In this document: piece by piece, positions 1 through 9,227 of the stretch
Numbering within the stretch: the stretch's first letter is position 1
Layout: each line of letters starts with the position of its first letter
DNA from: Pseudoalteromonas lipolytica
GTDB taxonomy: Bacteria; Pseudomonadota; Gammaproteobacteria; Enterobacterales; Alteromonadaceae
Direction: 5' to 3'
Assembly (NCBI RefSeq): GCF_900116435.1
Contig: NZ_FPAZ01000004.1
Span: forward strand, 124,001 to 188,000
Length of the DNA: 64,000 nucleotides
Notes under the pieces: generated by a model
Told to the model about the DNA's origin: nothing
Databases searched by the model: none
What the model saw: only the letters and a program-made list of their open reading frames with translations
Made by a program: the position numbers and the translations under genes

Positions 1-3000
1 CAGCAGGCGAAACAAACCCTTGCTCGTTTCTCCATCGCATTAATAATTCAGCCCCATGTATTTCTTTCGTTTTCGCATTAACGATAGGCTGATAATTATT
101 AAATAGCTCATCATCTTTAAAGGCATCTTTTAACGCGTTTTCGAGCAACAGTTTTTTTGTCAGCTGATTATTCATTTGCTCGGTAAAGTACTTAAAGTTA
201 TTTCTGCCAGATTGTTTCGCATGCATCATTGCTATATCAGAATTACGAATTAAGTCGTCTGCCGTTTTGGCATCAAATGGGTAGAGTGCAACCCCGATAC
301 TGGCTGAAATATTAATAGAAAAGTCATCGATAATTACTTTGCTCGCGAGCTCTTCGGTTAGCTTTTTAACCAGTTCACTCAGACTTTGAGGAGAATGCAG
401 ATCTTTGACCAACACTAAGAATTCGTCACCACTTTGGCGGCCAATAACAGCGTTTTCAGGCAAAATTAAGCTTACGCGTTGAGTAATATTACACAGTAAT
501 TGGTCACCCACAGCGTGACCAAATGAATCATTAACCGGTTTAAACTTATCAAGGTCAATAAACAACAGTGCTGCTAACTTGTTACGTTTTTTAGAGCTGT
601 TTATACAACTATTAATTTTAGAGTGCATTAATGTGCGATTAGGAAGCCCTGTTAAAGGATCGTAATTTGCTAAGTAGCGAAGTTCATCTTCAGCTCGTTT
701 TTGCTCTGTTAAATCTGAAATAACAATAACATAATAGTTAATGCTTTGGCTGTCTTTGGCCACCGCAGTGACACTGATGTGGACTGGATGAGCAGGGCTT
801 TTTAGTGTGCGAATATAGGCTTCTGTTTTCCAGTTTTGTTTAGGTTTAAGTGTTTTTAGTACATTTAAGTATTCGAGATAATGAGATTTGCCAATCGCAC
901 CGATAAAGTCTTTAACTGTTAAGTCAGTAATATTTTTAGGTGTTGAAAAGGCTTCGCTAAAGCTCGTATTTGCTGAAAACGGTTTAAGTTGGCTATCTAA
1001 AATAAGTAACCAATCGTTAATTTGACTAAAGGCCTCACCTAGCACAGCTGCTTGTTGAGCATTGGCTCTTTGCTCTGTGATATTGGTGTAAATACCTGAA
1101 ATTTTTAACGGTTTATTATCATCATCTGTTTCAACAACACGGCCAACATCTTGGTACCAAAGCCACTCTCCATTTTTGTGCTTTAATCGGTATGTTACAT
1201 TCCATTGTTCATTATTTAATTGTTTAGAAAATGATTCCCATTGGCTGATAACTAATCGGCGGTCAAGAGGGTGAATAAGTTGCATGAAATCTGCAATGGG
1301 CAGACTGTCTTTAAATTCACTGTAGCCAAGCTCCACTGCACAGCGGCTATTAAAAAAGGTTTGCTCGGCCAAGTTAGCCTCCCATACGCCACTTTTATTA
1401 CTGCTTAAAGCTAATTCAGTTTGTTGTTGAGACTTTAATACTTCATCGTGCGCTTTACGAATCGCTTTTTGACGGGCTTGATATTGCCAGAAAATAAAAA
1501 ACAAAATGGCCAGTGTTATCATCGTATAACAGGTATAAGCAAGGGGGGATGACCACGTTGCATAGGCAACTTTAAAGCGTAATTGCCTACTTTCAGAAAT
1601 AATATTATTAAGGTCAGACGCTGAAGAAACAGATAACGTATAATCGCCAGGAGGTAATTTTGTGAAAAACACTTTGTTTGTTGTTAGTCTGTCGTAATGA
1701 AGTGATGTAGGGCCTTCAAGCGTAACTTTGTACACCGTTTTGTCTTTATTTATAGTGTCAAAGTTAGAAAAATTGACCTCTAATCCCATATCATCAGCGG
1801 TCAGTTGTAGCGGATCATCGACGTATTTATAGGGATGATAATTTAATTCTCGAGAAAGCAAAGACACATTAGTAATTTCTGTTTTTACATTACCAGGCTC
1901 TACAGGTGACGATAAGAAATCTTCAGGAGACACAAGCAGTACACCGCGCGTAGATCCAAAAGCCAACTGGCCATTATGTAATGTTGCATCAGCATCGTAA
2001 TTAAATTCATTAACGGCAAGGCCATCACGAATAAAGTAGCGGTCGAGTTCTAACGAACTTAAGTCTAAACGGTATAAGCCATTTTGAGAGCTCATCCATA
2101 AAAAGCCAAAGCGATCAATTTGCAAGCCAAAAATTGATTTAGCTTTTAAACCTGATTGCGTATTTATGCGGTATTTTACTTCATAGTTTTCGGCATCAAG
2201 ACCTATCAGCCCTTCATCTGAAGAAGCTAGCCACAGTGTGTTGTTGTAATCAATAATCCAATCAGTGGTAACAAAGAAGGCCGATGGGTTATAGTTTTCG
2301 ACTTGGTATAGTAATGTCAGCTTTTGTGTTTCTTCGTTATAGCGATAAAGCTTGCCCGACATACTCAATAAGTACTCATTAGGGTGGGTTGGCAATGGCT
2401 TTAGAAAACCATTTGCATTAATAATTTCAACTTGTTCTTTTAGGCCTTCTATAACGCGTAGTTCACCCGTTTTACCATCGTATCTATAAAAATCATTATC
2501 GTTAATAAATGCGAACTGATCGGGTCCAATCACGTGAAACCCCCAACTTGTATAAGTTGTTAAAATACGTACTGTTTCTTCATCACCTTTTAATGGAACC
2601 AGCTTGCCTGTGAGCTTATCGAAAAGGACTAACCCCATGTATCTCATAACCCACAAATAACGTTTTGTATCTTCGATTTCTGCTTCTGCAACGCCAAAAA
2701 TACCATATTCACCGTGGAATGCTTTTTCGTCGGCACTTGTTAAATATGCTTGAGCTCGTTTGGTTAGTTGGTTGTATTTCATTAGACCATTATCGGTCCC
2801 GATCCAAATGGTGTGGTCTTTATCTTGTACAACAGACCATACATTATTGTTAAAGTTATTGGTGTCGTTTTTTAACTCTATATGCTTAAACCGTCTCGCT
2901 AGGGTGGACCATGTGAATACCCCTTGTGAGCGAGATGCTAGCCAGAGTAACCCTGTTTTATCAACCATCATGTCAGGGATGGTGTTGTCGGTCATGTTGA

Positions 3001-3904
3001 ATTTACTTTGATCGAAGCGAAGAATATATTCAACTGACAAAGTTTGACGGTTGAATTCATATAACCCTTTTTCTGTAACTATATACTCACCAAAAGAGCT
3101 TGCCGAGTAGTCCCAAATATTTAACTCAGGAATTAATAACTTAACGCTACCAAATGCGAACAAACGTTTGTTATCAAAGGGGATTGCATACATGCCCTCA
3201 ACGGTGCCAACAAGTAACCCTAGTTGCGGATCTACACGCAATAATTTTACGTTTTTGTTGTCATTCGTGACTTTTTGTTTTTCTGTTAATGGAATATTTG
3301 AAATATGATCATCGGCTAAGTTTTTAGAAAACAAGCCATTAGATGTACCCATATACAAAAAGTTATCATGTATGATGAGGGCTCGTACAATATGCTCTTC
3401 TTTGTTTATAGAAAACTCATGTAAGAACTTTTTTGATTGCTTGTGGTAAGAGTAAACATGCTGAGCAATAGCAAAATAAAAATAACTATCGTCTTCTGTT
3501 AAAGCGAGTATAGGTGAGAAAAACGCGTCTTCTGGGTCGAGCTTTCCAGCGTAAATTTTTTCTACCTTGAGTGTTTTAGGATCGATAAAAAAAGCGCCCG
3601 AAAACTCGGTACTTACAAATATTCTTCCGTCGCGAGTTTTGGCTAACGTATTTATCTGGCGCTGATCGAGAATGTGTTCTCCTGCAAATGCCGCCATTTG
3701 GTAGCCATCATAGCGGTTTAAGCCTTGGTAAGTACCAATCCAAATAAAGCCTAAATCATCTTGAATTACTTTCGTTACACTGCCTTGTGTGAGTCCTTCA
3801 TCTGTTGAAATACGTTGCATTTGCAGTGCATAGTTTTGTGCATACGCGTTAGGAATAAGCGCTAAAAAAAGATAAATGAAAACAAAATGGAAATGTTTAG
3901 GCAC
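1..3904 (-). CDS. Hybrid sensor: two-component-regulator propeller, PAS, GGDEF, EAL (3' end outside window)
   Basis: About 1,301 residues are visible; the gene runs off the left edge inside its EAL domain. The start is GTG, because an in-frame stop lies just upstream and the N-terminus reads as a signal peptide ending near AYAQ. Residues about 25-700 hold repeated propeller motifs such as GFIWIGTYQGLNRYDG, then a Y_Y_Y-like domain, a membrane segment near 785-808, two PAS regions (about 835-1068) and GGDEF (about 1070-1225). The GGDEF signature is SGDEF with no RxxD inhibitory site upstream, and the EAL signature reads ELL, so catalytic status of both needs testing. The expected role is a periplasmic ligand sensor controlling cyclic di-GMP. 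It is divergent from the hydrolase gene at 4075. Confidence 0.9.
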   Translation of the reverse strand, partial: MPKHFHFVFIYLFLALIPNAYAQNYALQMQRISTDEGLTQGSVTKVIQDDLGFIWIGTYQGLNRYDGYQMAAFAGEHILDQRQINTLAKTRDGRIFVSTEFSGAFFIDPKTLKVEKIYAGKLDPEDAFFSPILALTEDDSYFYFAIAQHVYSYHKQSKKFLHEFSINKEEHIVRALIIHDNFLYMGTSNGLFSKNLADDHISNIPLTEKQKVTNDNKNVKLLRVDPQLGLLVGTVEGMYAIPFDNKRLFAFGSVKLLIPELNIWDYSASSFGEYIVTEKGLYEFNRQTLSVEYILRFDQSKFNMTDNTIPDMMVDKTGLLWLASRSQGVFTWSTLARRFKHIELKNDTNNFNNNVWSVVQDKDHTIWIGTDNGLMKYNQLTKRAQAYLTSADEKAFHGEYGIFGVAEAEIEDTKRYLWVMRYMGLVLFDKLTGKLVPLKGDEETVRILTTYTSWGFHVIGPDQFAFINDNDFYRYDGKTGELRVIEGLKEQVEIINANGFLKPLPTHPNEYLLSMSGKLYRYNEETQKLTLLYQVENYNPSAFFVTTDWIIDYNNTLWLASSDEGLIGLDAENYEVKYRINTQSGLKAKSIFGLQIDRFGFLWMSSQNGLYRLDLSSLELDRYFIRDGLAVNEFNYDADATLHNGQLAFGSTRGVLLVSPEDFLSSPVEPGNVKTEITNVSLLSRELNYHPYKYVDDPLQLTADDMGLEVNFSNFDTINKDKTVYKVTLEGPTSLHYDRLTTNKVFFTKLPPGDYTLSVSSASDLNNIISESRQLRFKVAYATWSSPLAYTCYTMITLAILFFIFWQYQARQKAIRKAHDEVLKSQQQTELALSSNKSGVWEANLAEQTFFNSRCAVELGYSEFKDSLPIADFMQLIHPLDRRLVISQWESFSKQLNNEQWNVTYRLKHKNGEWLWYQDVGRVVETDDDNKPLKISGIYTNITEQRANAQQAAVLGEAFSQINDWLLILDSQLKPFSANTSFSEAFSTPKNITDLTVKDFIGAIGKSHYLEYLNVLKTLKPKQNWKTEAYIRTLKSPAHPVHISVTAVAKDSQSINYYVIVISDLTEQKRAEDELRYLANYDPLTGLPNRTLMHSKINSCINSSKKRNKLAALLFIDLDKFKPVNDSFGHAVGDQLLCNITQRVSLILPENAVIGRQSGDEFLVLVKDLHSPQSLSELVKKLTEELASKVIIDDFSINISASIGVALYPFDAKTADDLIRNSDIAMMHAKQSGRNNFKYFTEQMNNQLTKKLLLENALKDAFKDDELFNNYQPIVNAKTKEIHGAELLMRWRNEQGFVSPA

Positions 3905-4074
3905 TGACTGATTAACCCTAAATTATTATTTGCGCAAAACTTTTAACAAAATATAGCACAATTATGGATGTAATTGAGGCCCCTGAAAAGATAATTTAGT
4001 AAATAGTCACACGCGAAACATAAAATGAGTGTATGTGCTATAAATACCTTAGTTAAAGTACGTTAAGGAATGAA

Positions 4075-4629
4075 ATGCGCCATTCGTTTATTTGCCAAAA
4101 AAAGCAGGCCATTCTATTAGTTATTGATGAACAAGCAGGGCTTGCTCCTGTCATTACTGACTTTGCCGTTGTTGTTGAAAATACATCAAAGTTATTAAAG
4201 ACAGCGTCATTATTGGATATACCATTTATATTTACTGAACAAAATCCAATCAAACTAGGGAGAACGAGTCCTGAGTTAAAGTCCTTTATCCGTAGCACGA
4301 ATATGTATGAAAAAATGCATTTTAGTGCCTGTGTAGAGCCTGGGTTTATTCATATGCTAGCTGAGTATCAAAGACCGCAAATTGTTGTGACTGGGACTGA
4401 ATCACATGTCTGTGTGTTACAAACAAGTCTTGATTTAATCGCGGCCGGTTATCAGGTGTTTGTTGTTGAAGATGCAATAGCATCGCGTAATAAACAGCAT
4501 AAAGCATTAGCCATTAAACAATTGAGTGCAGCGGGTGCAATTGTTACCTGTGCTGAAAGCGTGTTATTTCAGTGGTTAGAAAAAGCGGGAACAACGCAGT
4601 TTAGAACTGTTTTACAGTTAATTAAGTGA
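4075..4629 (+). CDS. Isochorismatase-family cysteine hydrolase
   Basis: A 184-residue cytoplasmic hydrolase of the isochorismatase superfamily. The catalytic triad is visible: Asp18 in LLVIDEQ, Lys80 in YEKMHF and Cys113 in ESHVCVLQT. No aryl-carrier domain is fused, so it is a stand-alone member resembling the YcaC-like group, whose substrates are mostly unknown. An AAGGA Shine-Dalgarno sequence five bases upstream supports the ATG; a nearer out-of-frame ATG at 4070 is ignored. Neighbours do not suggest a pathway; a siderophore role is not supported here. Confidence 0.88.
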   Translation: MRHSFICQKKQAILLVIDEQAGLAPVITDFAVVVENTSKLLKTASLLDIPFIFTEQNPIKLGRTSPELKSFIRSTNMYEKMHFSACVEPGFIHMLAEYQRPQIVVTGTESHVCVLQTSLDLIAAGYQVFVVEDAIASRNKQHKALAIKQLSAAGAIVTCAESVLFQWLEKAGTTQFRTVLQLIK

Positions 4630-4637
4630 ACTATGTT

Positions 4638-4680
4638 GCAGGTTTCTTCGTAAGACGAAGTCTGCGTTTTATTTAGTGAA
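4638..4680 (+). terminator. Probable rho-independent terminator after the hydrolase
   Basis: GCAG and CTGC arms enclose an inner CTTCGT/ACGAAG stem with a short loop, followed by a GTTTTATTT tract. Confidence 0.5.
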
Positions 4681-4706
4681 TTAGTTTAATTTTTAAGGCT
4701 TTAGTT

Positions 4707-6173
4707 ATGACCAGTGTTAGTCGCCTTTTTACCTATTTGTTCATCCTATTATTTTTAGAGTCATTAATTTTAGGGGTTGTGTTTTCTACTTTGCTATCTG
4801 GTGTGCTCACTGGCCTTATCTTGCTTTCACTGCCTTTATGGATGTTACACAAACACCCCGACAGCGCATTAACAGCGCACATAGTGGCTGCGGGTTGTAT
4901 GATGTTTTCATTTTTACATATTCAACAAAGCTTTGGTCTCATAGAAGTTCATTTTGAAATTTTTATATTGATGGCTGTTCTTATCATGTTTGTTGAGTGG
5001 CGCGTGTTTATAACCGCTTTAGCGTTTGTAGCTGTTCATCATTTGAGCTTTTATTATTTGCAAATAAATGATGCGGGCGTTTATGTATTCGACCCAGACA
5101 GGCTGTTTTTTAGCACCGTACTTATCCACGCAGCCTACGCTATTGTTGAAGCAATTGTAGCGGGTTACATAGCCAAAACGTTACAACGAGAACGCAGCGC
5201 TGGCTTATCGTTAAGTAACACAACCGAACAAATCATGGCGAACGAAAATAGCATTAACATCGGCTTAAGAGCGGATGAAAGGCACAGTGAAGCTGTGGCA
5301 GGTTTTAATAGACTCTTAGGGTTTTTTTCGCGTGTTGTTGGCGATGTTAAAAGCCAAAGTAGTGTATTAAAAGATCAATCTAATCAACTTGTAAAAGTAC
5401 ATGATGAGTTGCATGAGCTTGCAACAAAGCGTGAGCGACTCTCTTTAGATATTGCTGAGTCTGGCGAGCGAGTAGCAGAGGGGTTTTCACAGGTTGAACA
5501 TGAAAGTACAGAACTGCAAACACAGTTTAAACACTTACATTTAAGTGCAAAAGAAGCGTTAAATGAAGTTGCTAATACCGACAGTAAAACTGCTGAGCTC
5601 GCAAATAATTTGCACCAAGCCGATAAAAATATTTCTCAATTAGTCAGTGCTTGTAGCCATATATCTGACTTATTAAATGAGATTTCATCAATAGCAGAGC
5701 AGACAAATTTACTGGCACTTAATGCCGCAATTGAAGCTGCGCGGGCAGGTGAACAGGGAAGAGGCTTTGCCGTTGTTGCAGATGAAGTCAGAAATCTTGC
5801 CACACGGAGTAAAAATACCACAGATAAAATAACTCAAACTCTAGAAAGCCTGTTGCAAAACAGTGCCTCTTCTACGGATTCAATGCAAGGCAGTGTTGCA
5901 CTTATAGAACAATTGACCGCAATTAGTTCGCAAATGAAACAACAGATTAGTGTTATGACAGAGCAAGTAAGCTTAGCTGCTACGAGCTCAGAATCAGTTG
6001 CTCATGTAGTACAAAGCCAAGCGGCAAACACGCGTGCAATTGCACAAAACTCTCAAACATTGATTGAAAACCAAGCCAATGACAATGAAATGATTGAAAA
6101 ATTAACTGAGCGCGTACAGTTAATTGACGTGAGTATCGATGTATTGGAGCAAGGTATTGCCAAATTTAAATAA
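4707..6173 (+). CDS. Methyl-accepting chemotaxis protein, multi-pass membrane sensor
   Basis: A 488-residue chemoreceptor. The first 170 residues form about six hydrophobic segments and no long periplasmic domain, so sensing is probably within the membrane or by a partner. Residues 200-488 are the cytoplasmic coiled coil. The conserved hairpin tip that contacts CheA/CheW is around residues 335-380 ([19 protein letters not shown]). No C-terminal CheR-binding pentapeptide is seen. It overlaps the next gene by about 35 bases or less, suggesting translational coupling. The ligand cannot be predicted. Confidence 0.93.
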   Translation: MTSVSRLFTYLFILLFLESLILGVVFSTLLSGVLTGLILLSLPLWMLHKHPDSALTAHIVAAGCMMFSFLHIQQSFGLIEVHFEIFILMAVLIMFVEWRVFITALAFVAVHHLSFYYLQINDAGVYVFDPDRLFFSTVLIHAAYAIVEAIVAGYIAKTLQRERSAGLSLSNTTEQIMANENSINIGLRADERHSEAVAGFNRLLGFFSRVVGDVKSQSSVLKDQSNQLVKVHDELHELATKRERLSLDIAESGERVAEGFSQVEHESTELQTQFKHLHLSAKEALNEVANTDSKTAELANNLHQADKNISQLVSACSHISDLLNEISSIAEQTNLLALNAAIEAARAGEQGRGFAVVADEVRNLATRSKNTTDKITQTLESLLQNSASSTDSMQGSVALIEQLTAISSQMKQQISVMTEQVSLAATSSESVAHVVQSQAANTRAIAQNSQTLIENQANDNEMIEKLTERVQLIDVSIDVLEQGIAKFK

Positions 6174-6693
6174 TGCCAAGTTAGGGGTTGTAATTGCAGC
6201 GATAGGGTGGGTATTCGCGGTGGTATTCGCTTTGTACCTTGCTTATCAGCAACAAACACAGGTTTTTGATCCTGATAACAAAATGGCTCAAACTGATTGG
6301 TTGCAATCTTTTCACGCAACGATGGGTATAAAATCAAAGGGTATCGAGTTAACCCATGCCGATACACTCTATATTGTTGATGAGGACAGCTGTGTATGTT
6401 CAACCCGTTCACAGCCTCATATTCAGAGCTTGTCAGAATATGCTCTAAATAATGACATTCATGTTGTTAAATTAACGCCTACCCCAGCCCTTGCCAGACT
6501 CTTACCAGCACAACCTGCAGCTATCCTAGTATCAAAAGAGCAACAGCTTGTTTACGCCGGCCCATTATCAAAAGGTTTAGCATGCTCAAGCCAAAACGGC
6601 TTTGTGGAGCTAGTAATTGCAAACTTACGCGCAGGATTTAATAGTCGTTTTATTAACTCTGATGCCAAAGGCTGTTATTGCCAGATTAGTTGA
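6139..6693 (+). CDS. Membrane-anchored CxC protein (DUF6436-like)
   Basis: A 184-residue protein with one N-terminal membrane segment (about residues 14-36) and a periplasmic domain carrying a Cys85-x-Cys87 pair in EDSCVCS and a second CYC pair near the C-terminus. The layout resembles the DUF6436 family, which I recall as a thioredoxin-like-fold group; this is a memory-based assignment. The ATG at 6139 lies inside the chemoreceptor gene. A TTG at 6157, preceded by GGAGCAAGG, has a better ribosome site and may be the true start. A redox or metal role is inferred only from the cysteines. Confidence 0.7.
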   Translation: MYWSKVLPNLNNAKLGVVIAAIGWVFAVVFALYLAYQQQTQVFDPDNKMAQTDWLQSFHATMGIKSKGIELTHADTLYIVDEDSCVCSTRSQPHIQSLSEYALNNDIHVVKLTPTPALARLLPAQPAAILVSKEQQLVYAGPLSKGLACSSQNGFVELVIANLRAGFNSRFINSDAKGCYCQIS

Positions 6694-6721
6694 GATAATG
6701 TCCTAGAGTGAGTAATACTAA

Positions 6722-6760
6722 GACAGTATTGAGCTAATTTATATGCAGGCACGATACTAT
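6722..6760 (+). pseudogene. Out-of-frame remnant of an Rhs core
   Basis: In frame 2 these bases read as a YMQARYY segment, the Rhs core motif normally followed by DPVIGRFYSNDP. Here the GRFYSNDPVGW part continues in another frame in the next ORF, consistent with loss of about two bases at the junction. Only this stub of the Rhs body remains. Confidence 0.7.
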
Positions 6761-7781
6761 GCTCAGTTATGGGCGTTTTTATTCGAATGATCCTGTGGGT
6801 TGGACTCCATCTAACCCTGTGATGTCATTTAACCGCTATCTATATGTAAATAACAACCCATATAAGTACACTGATCCAAATGGTGAATTCTTAGATGCCA
6901 TTGTTGATTTAGGCTTCATAGCATATGACCTTTACGACACGGCTACTAATGGTGTTAATGCAACGAACTCAGCATCATTGGGCGCTAATGTTGCCGGATT
7001 ATTTATTCCGGGAGCTACTGGTCTTGGACTTGCAGCGAGAGCTGGTGATAAAGGTGTAGATGCGGCAAATGCATTACGCAGGACCTGCTGTTTTGTTGCT
7101 GGTACTCAGGTTTTAACTGAAGGCGGCTACAAAAATATTGAAGACGTAAAGTTAGGTGAAAAACTATGGGCGAAAAATACTGAAACAGGTGAACAGGACT
7201 GGAAGCCTGTAACCAAAATTTTTGTTGAACCAGACCGTGGAATTTTTGAAATCAAATTAGTTGCTGGCGATGGATTTGAACAGAAAATCCAAGCAACAGA
7301 TGACCACCCTTTCTATGTACTTGGTAAGGGGTGGAAACAAACCATTGAATTAAAAGCCGGTGATAAGATTGAAACTGACGGTAATGGTTCTATGGAAGTT
7401 ATTAGTGTTATTGATGAGCAGCGCGTTGACCTTACGTACAACTTTACCGTGGCAGATTTTCATACGTACTATGTTACGAAACAGAATGTACTAGTACATA
7501 ACTGTAATAGTGGATGGACTTCTAAAACAGAAATGGTTGACCCTAAAAATTTAGTGCCAACTCAGTCTAAATCTGAAATGTCCGGTTCCCAAGTTAAAAA
7601 ACTTACTAAAAACATGGAAAAGAATGGCTTTGTACAGAAAGCTGGAGACGACCCTGTGTCTGCTGTTAAAAATCCAGCCACTGGCAAGCTAGAACTGCAA
7701 GATGGTCATCACCGGACGGCAGCAGCAAAAAATGCTAAAGTTGACAAAATACCTGTCGAAGTGTGGGAGAAATCACAATGA
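6759..7781 (+). CDS. Displaced Rhs C-terminal toxin tip: Rhs core end, Hint domain, ParB-like nuclease toxin
   Basis: A 340-residue ORF with polymorphic-toxin architecture. Residues 4-42 are the end of an Rhs core (GRFYSNDPVGW, NRYLYVNNNPYKYTDPNG). Residues 111-249 are a Hint/intein-type autoprotease, with nucleophile Cys111 in CCFVAGTQVLTEGG and C-terminal HNC at 247-249, expected to release the tip. Residues about 265-340 resemble a ParB/sulfiredoxin-fold nuclease, with DGHHR at 315-319. The Rhs barrel and secretion domains are absent, and the upstream core is frameshifted, so this is an orphan tip. The first ATG has no clear ribosome site, so expression may be poor. The next gene overlaps and is the likely immunity gene. 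Confidence 0.8.
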   Translation: MLSYGRFYSNDPVGWTPSNPVMSFNRYLYVNNNPYKYTDPNGEFLDAIVDLGFIAYDLYDTATNGVNATNSASLGANVAGLFIPGATGLGLAARAGDKGVDAANALRRTCCFVAGTQVLTEGGYKNIEDVKLGEKLWAKNTETGEQDWKPVTKIFVEPDRGIFEIKLVAGDGFEQKIQATDDHPFYVLGKGWKQTIELKAGDKIETDGNGSMEVISVIDEQRVDLTYNFTVADFHTYYVTKQNVLVHNCNSGWTSKTEMVDPKNLVPTQSKSEMSGSQVKKLTKNMEKNGFVQKAGDDPVSAVKNPATGKLELQDGHHRTAAAKNAKVDKIPVEVWEKSQ

Positions 7782-8098
7782 TAAAAGGAAAATACAAAGC
7801 CGCTTTTATCATCTTAAAAGGCGTTGGGCGAGAACTAACAGATGATGGGTGGGAGTTTACAGATAATTCAGGATTTCATCAGGATACATTGACTGATATT
7901 AAAGACTTCCTAGGGGATTATGTTAGCGAGCTACCAAATTCTGTTGATAAAAATCAGCTCAAAGTTGAGGTCTTTCAGCTTGATGATGGGTTAATAGAAT
8001 CGATTTATATAAGAGACTATACCCCCAACATGTCTTACATTGAGAAAATTAAAGGATTGCTAGAAAATAACTCTCAATTAGAGCTTTTTGTACCCTAG
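7778..8098 (+). CDS. Predicted immunity protein for the Rhs/ParB-like toxin
   Basis: A 106-residue acidic protein of no family I recognise. The start at 7778 overlaps the toxin stop (ATGA), with GGGAG upstream; this is preferred over an in-frame start 15 bases earlier. Position directly after a toxin tip, small size and acidic composition are typical of immunity genes. Function is inferred from context only. Confidence 0.65.
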   Translation: MIKGKYKAAFIILKGVGRELTDDGWEFTDNSGFHQDTLTDIKDFLGDYVSELPNSVDKNQLKVEVFQLDDGLIESIYIRDYTPNMSYIEKIKGLLENNSQLELFVP

Positions 8099-8107
8099 TC
8101 TTTTTTG

Positions 8108-8147
8108 AATCCAAAGCCTCGCCCTCAGGTGAGCGGGGCTTTTTTAT
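8108..8147 (+). terminator. Terminator after the toxin/immunity pair
   Basis: AAGCCTCGC and GCGGGGCTT form an eight to nine bp stem with one T-G pair, followed by a run of T. Its left side (8108-8122) recurs almost exactly at 9258-9272. Confidence 0.75.
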
Positions 8148-8244
8148 CCGGCTCTTGTGGCTTGGTGTTTGTTTTCAAAAACAGCAGCTCAATGAAAAAA
8201 TCCGTTTGGTGCCAAATTGGGGTAGCTGGCTGGAAAAAAATTAC

Positions 8245-8511
8245 TCAGTCTGGATCAATTTTATTCAAAAAATCGTCACCATCAACAAGGTCATTTTCAT
8301 CTAGATCTTGAAATCGCATCTTGACCAGCGCGAGCTTTTCAATTTCATCAACATCACAGTCAAGGTGATCTTCGCATCGAAAGATAATTTTCTTTCTAAT
8401 TGCATTGGGACGTTCTGGCGAAGGAGCAACTATCTCAGTTCTGATATCGACATGCTTTTTGTGACAAGCAGAGCATTCTGCATTGTGAAAATCAATTGTT
8501 CGGGTTGTCAT
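8245..8511 (-). CDS. Small cysteine/histidine-rich protein, unknown
   Basis: An 88-residue protein. The N-terminal half carries CSACHKKH and CEDHLDC, a likely zinc-binding set; the C-terminal half is strongly acidic. The ATG has AGGA seven bases upstream. It is the second gene of a two-gene minus-strand unit with 8532-8849. I do not recognise the family. It lies in the Rhs-scarred patch, so it may be an accessory or immunity gene, but nothing shows this directly. Confidence 0.55.
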   Translation of the reverse strand: MTTRTIDFHNAECSACHKKHVDIRTEIVAPSPERPNAIRKKIIFRCEDHLDCDVDEIEKLALVKMRFQDLDENDLVDGDDFLNKIDPD

Positions 8512-8531
8512 GATGATATCCTGCTTGATTT

Positions 8532-8849
8532 TTAATGAAATACACCGCTTGCTGCCAAACTCAATTGGGTGATCTGCTCAGGTGAAAAGCCGTGGCGAAG
8601 GAGTTGGAAGTCAATTATTTGCATTTGAGCCTTTTGGCCTTCGCCAATAACTTGATAAAGACTGCCACTAGCGGTTTTTATTAGCTGGTTCTGAGGCGAG
8701 ATTTCTACTATTTTGGATGTGCTAATATAATCGCCTGTTGCAAATCGGTTGGTCATGTCATCAACATAGGTCCTCCATTGAATTTTCCCGACCAATTCTT
8801 CATTAGAACTTTGATGATCCAACGGCAACCGTTGATATAGGGCCTTCAA
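8532..8849 (-). CDS. Small unknown protein, possibly 5'-truncated
   Basis: A 105-residue ORF whose only upstream start options are TTG or CTG, without a clear ribosome site; the first ATG is deep inside. The conserved-looking part (GDYISTSKIVEIS, LYQVIGEG, LRHGFSPEQI) resembles small proteins annotated as DUF6957 in my memory, which is not certain. It precedes the cysteine-rich gene on the same strand. The weak start suggests truncation by the rearrangements around it. Confidence 0.45.
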   Translation of the reverse strand: MKALYQRLPLDHQSSNEELVGKIQWRTYVDDMTNRFATGDYISTSKIVEISPQNQLIKTASGSLYQVIGEGQKAQMQIIDFQLLRHGFSPEQITQLSLAASGVFH

Positions 8850-8957
8850 TTGGTGCAGATGAAACTGTTAGCAAATCATTTACACTAACAGACCAATATA
8901 TTTAAAATGCCACAAGTATAGCGGTAGACAAAGTTAAGAGATTTTTGAGGATTAATA

Positions 8958-9227
8958 ATGGCGCGACATGTTAAATTTAGAGCAATACTGTTAGCTTTAG
9001 TTGTTTGTATAATCGGTTTTAACTTCATTCTAATTGGTGGACTTTTTTATCAAAATCTATTTTATTCAATGAGCTTTTTATTTGCATTATTATTAATTGT
9101 TCGCACTTCCAACTATGTATGCCCTAATTGTAAGAGAAGTCAGGTAATGAGGTCATTCTTTAGCTATAGGCTGCCAAGCAAAAATTGTTACTCATGCGGA
9201 CATGACTTAGAAAGCAAAAAACACTAG
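8958..9227 (+). CDS. Small two-TM protein with C-terminal zinc ribbon
   Basis: An 89-residue protein with two hydrophobic segments (about residues 9-30 and 34-49) and a C-terminal zinc ribbon made of CPNCK and CYSCG. A GAGGA Shine-Dalgarno sequence precedes the ATG. It stands alone between minus-strand genes and a decayed stretch. The function is unknown; membrane-anchored zinc ribbons of this size are often uncharacterised. Confidence 0.6.
   Translation: MARHVKFRAILLALVVCIIGFNFILIGGLFYQNLFYSMSFLFALLLIVRTSNYVCPNCKRSQVMRSFFSYRLPSKNCYSCGHDLESKKH

Noticed and set aside
8105..8311. Plus-strand 68-residue ORF starting at 8105
   Set aside because: It spans a terminator and lacks a ribosome site; composition is not coding-like.
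8821..8904. Coding-looking plus-strand frame (TVDIGPSIGADETVS...) near 8850
   Set aside because: No start and antisense to the small gene; it may be residual coding sequence, but too short to call.
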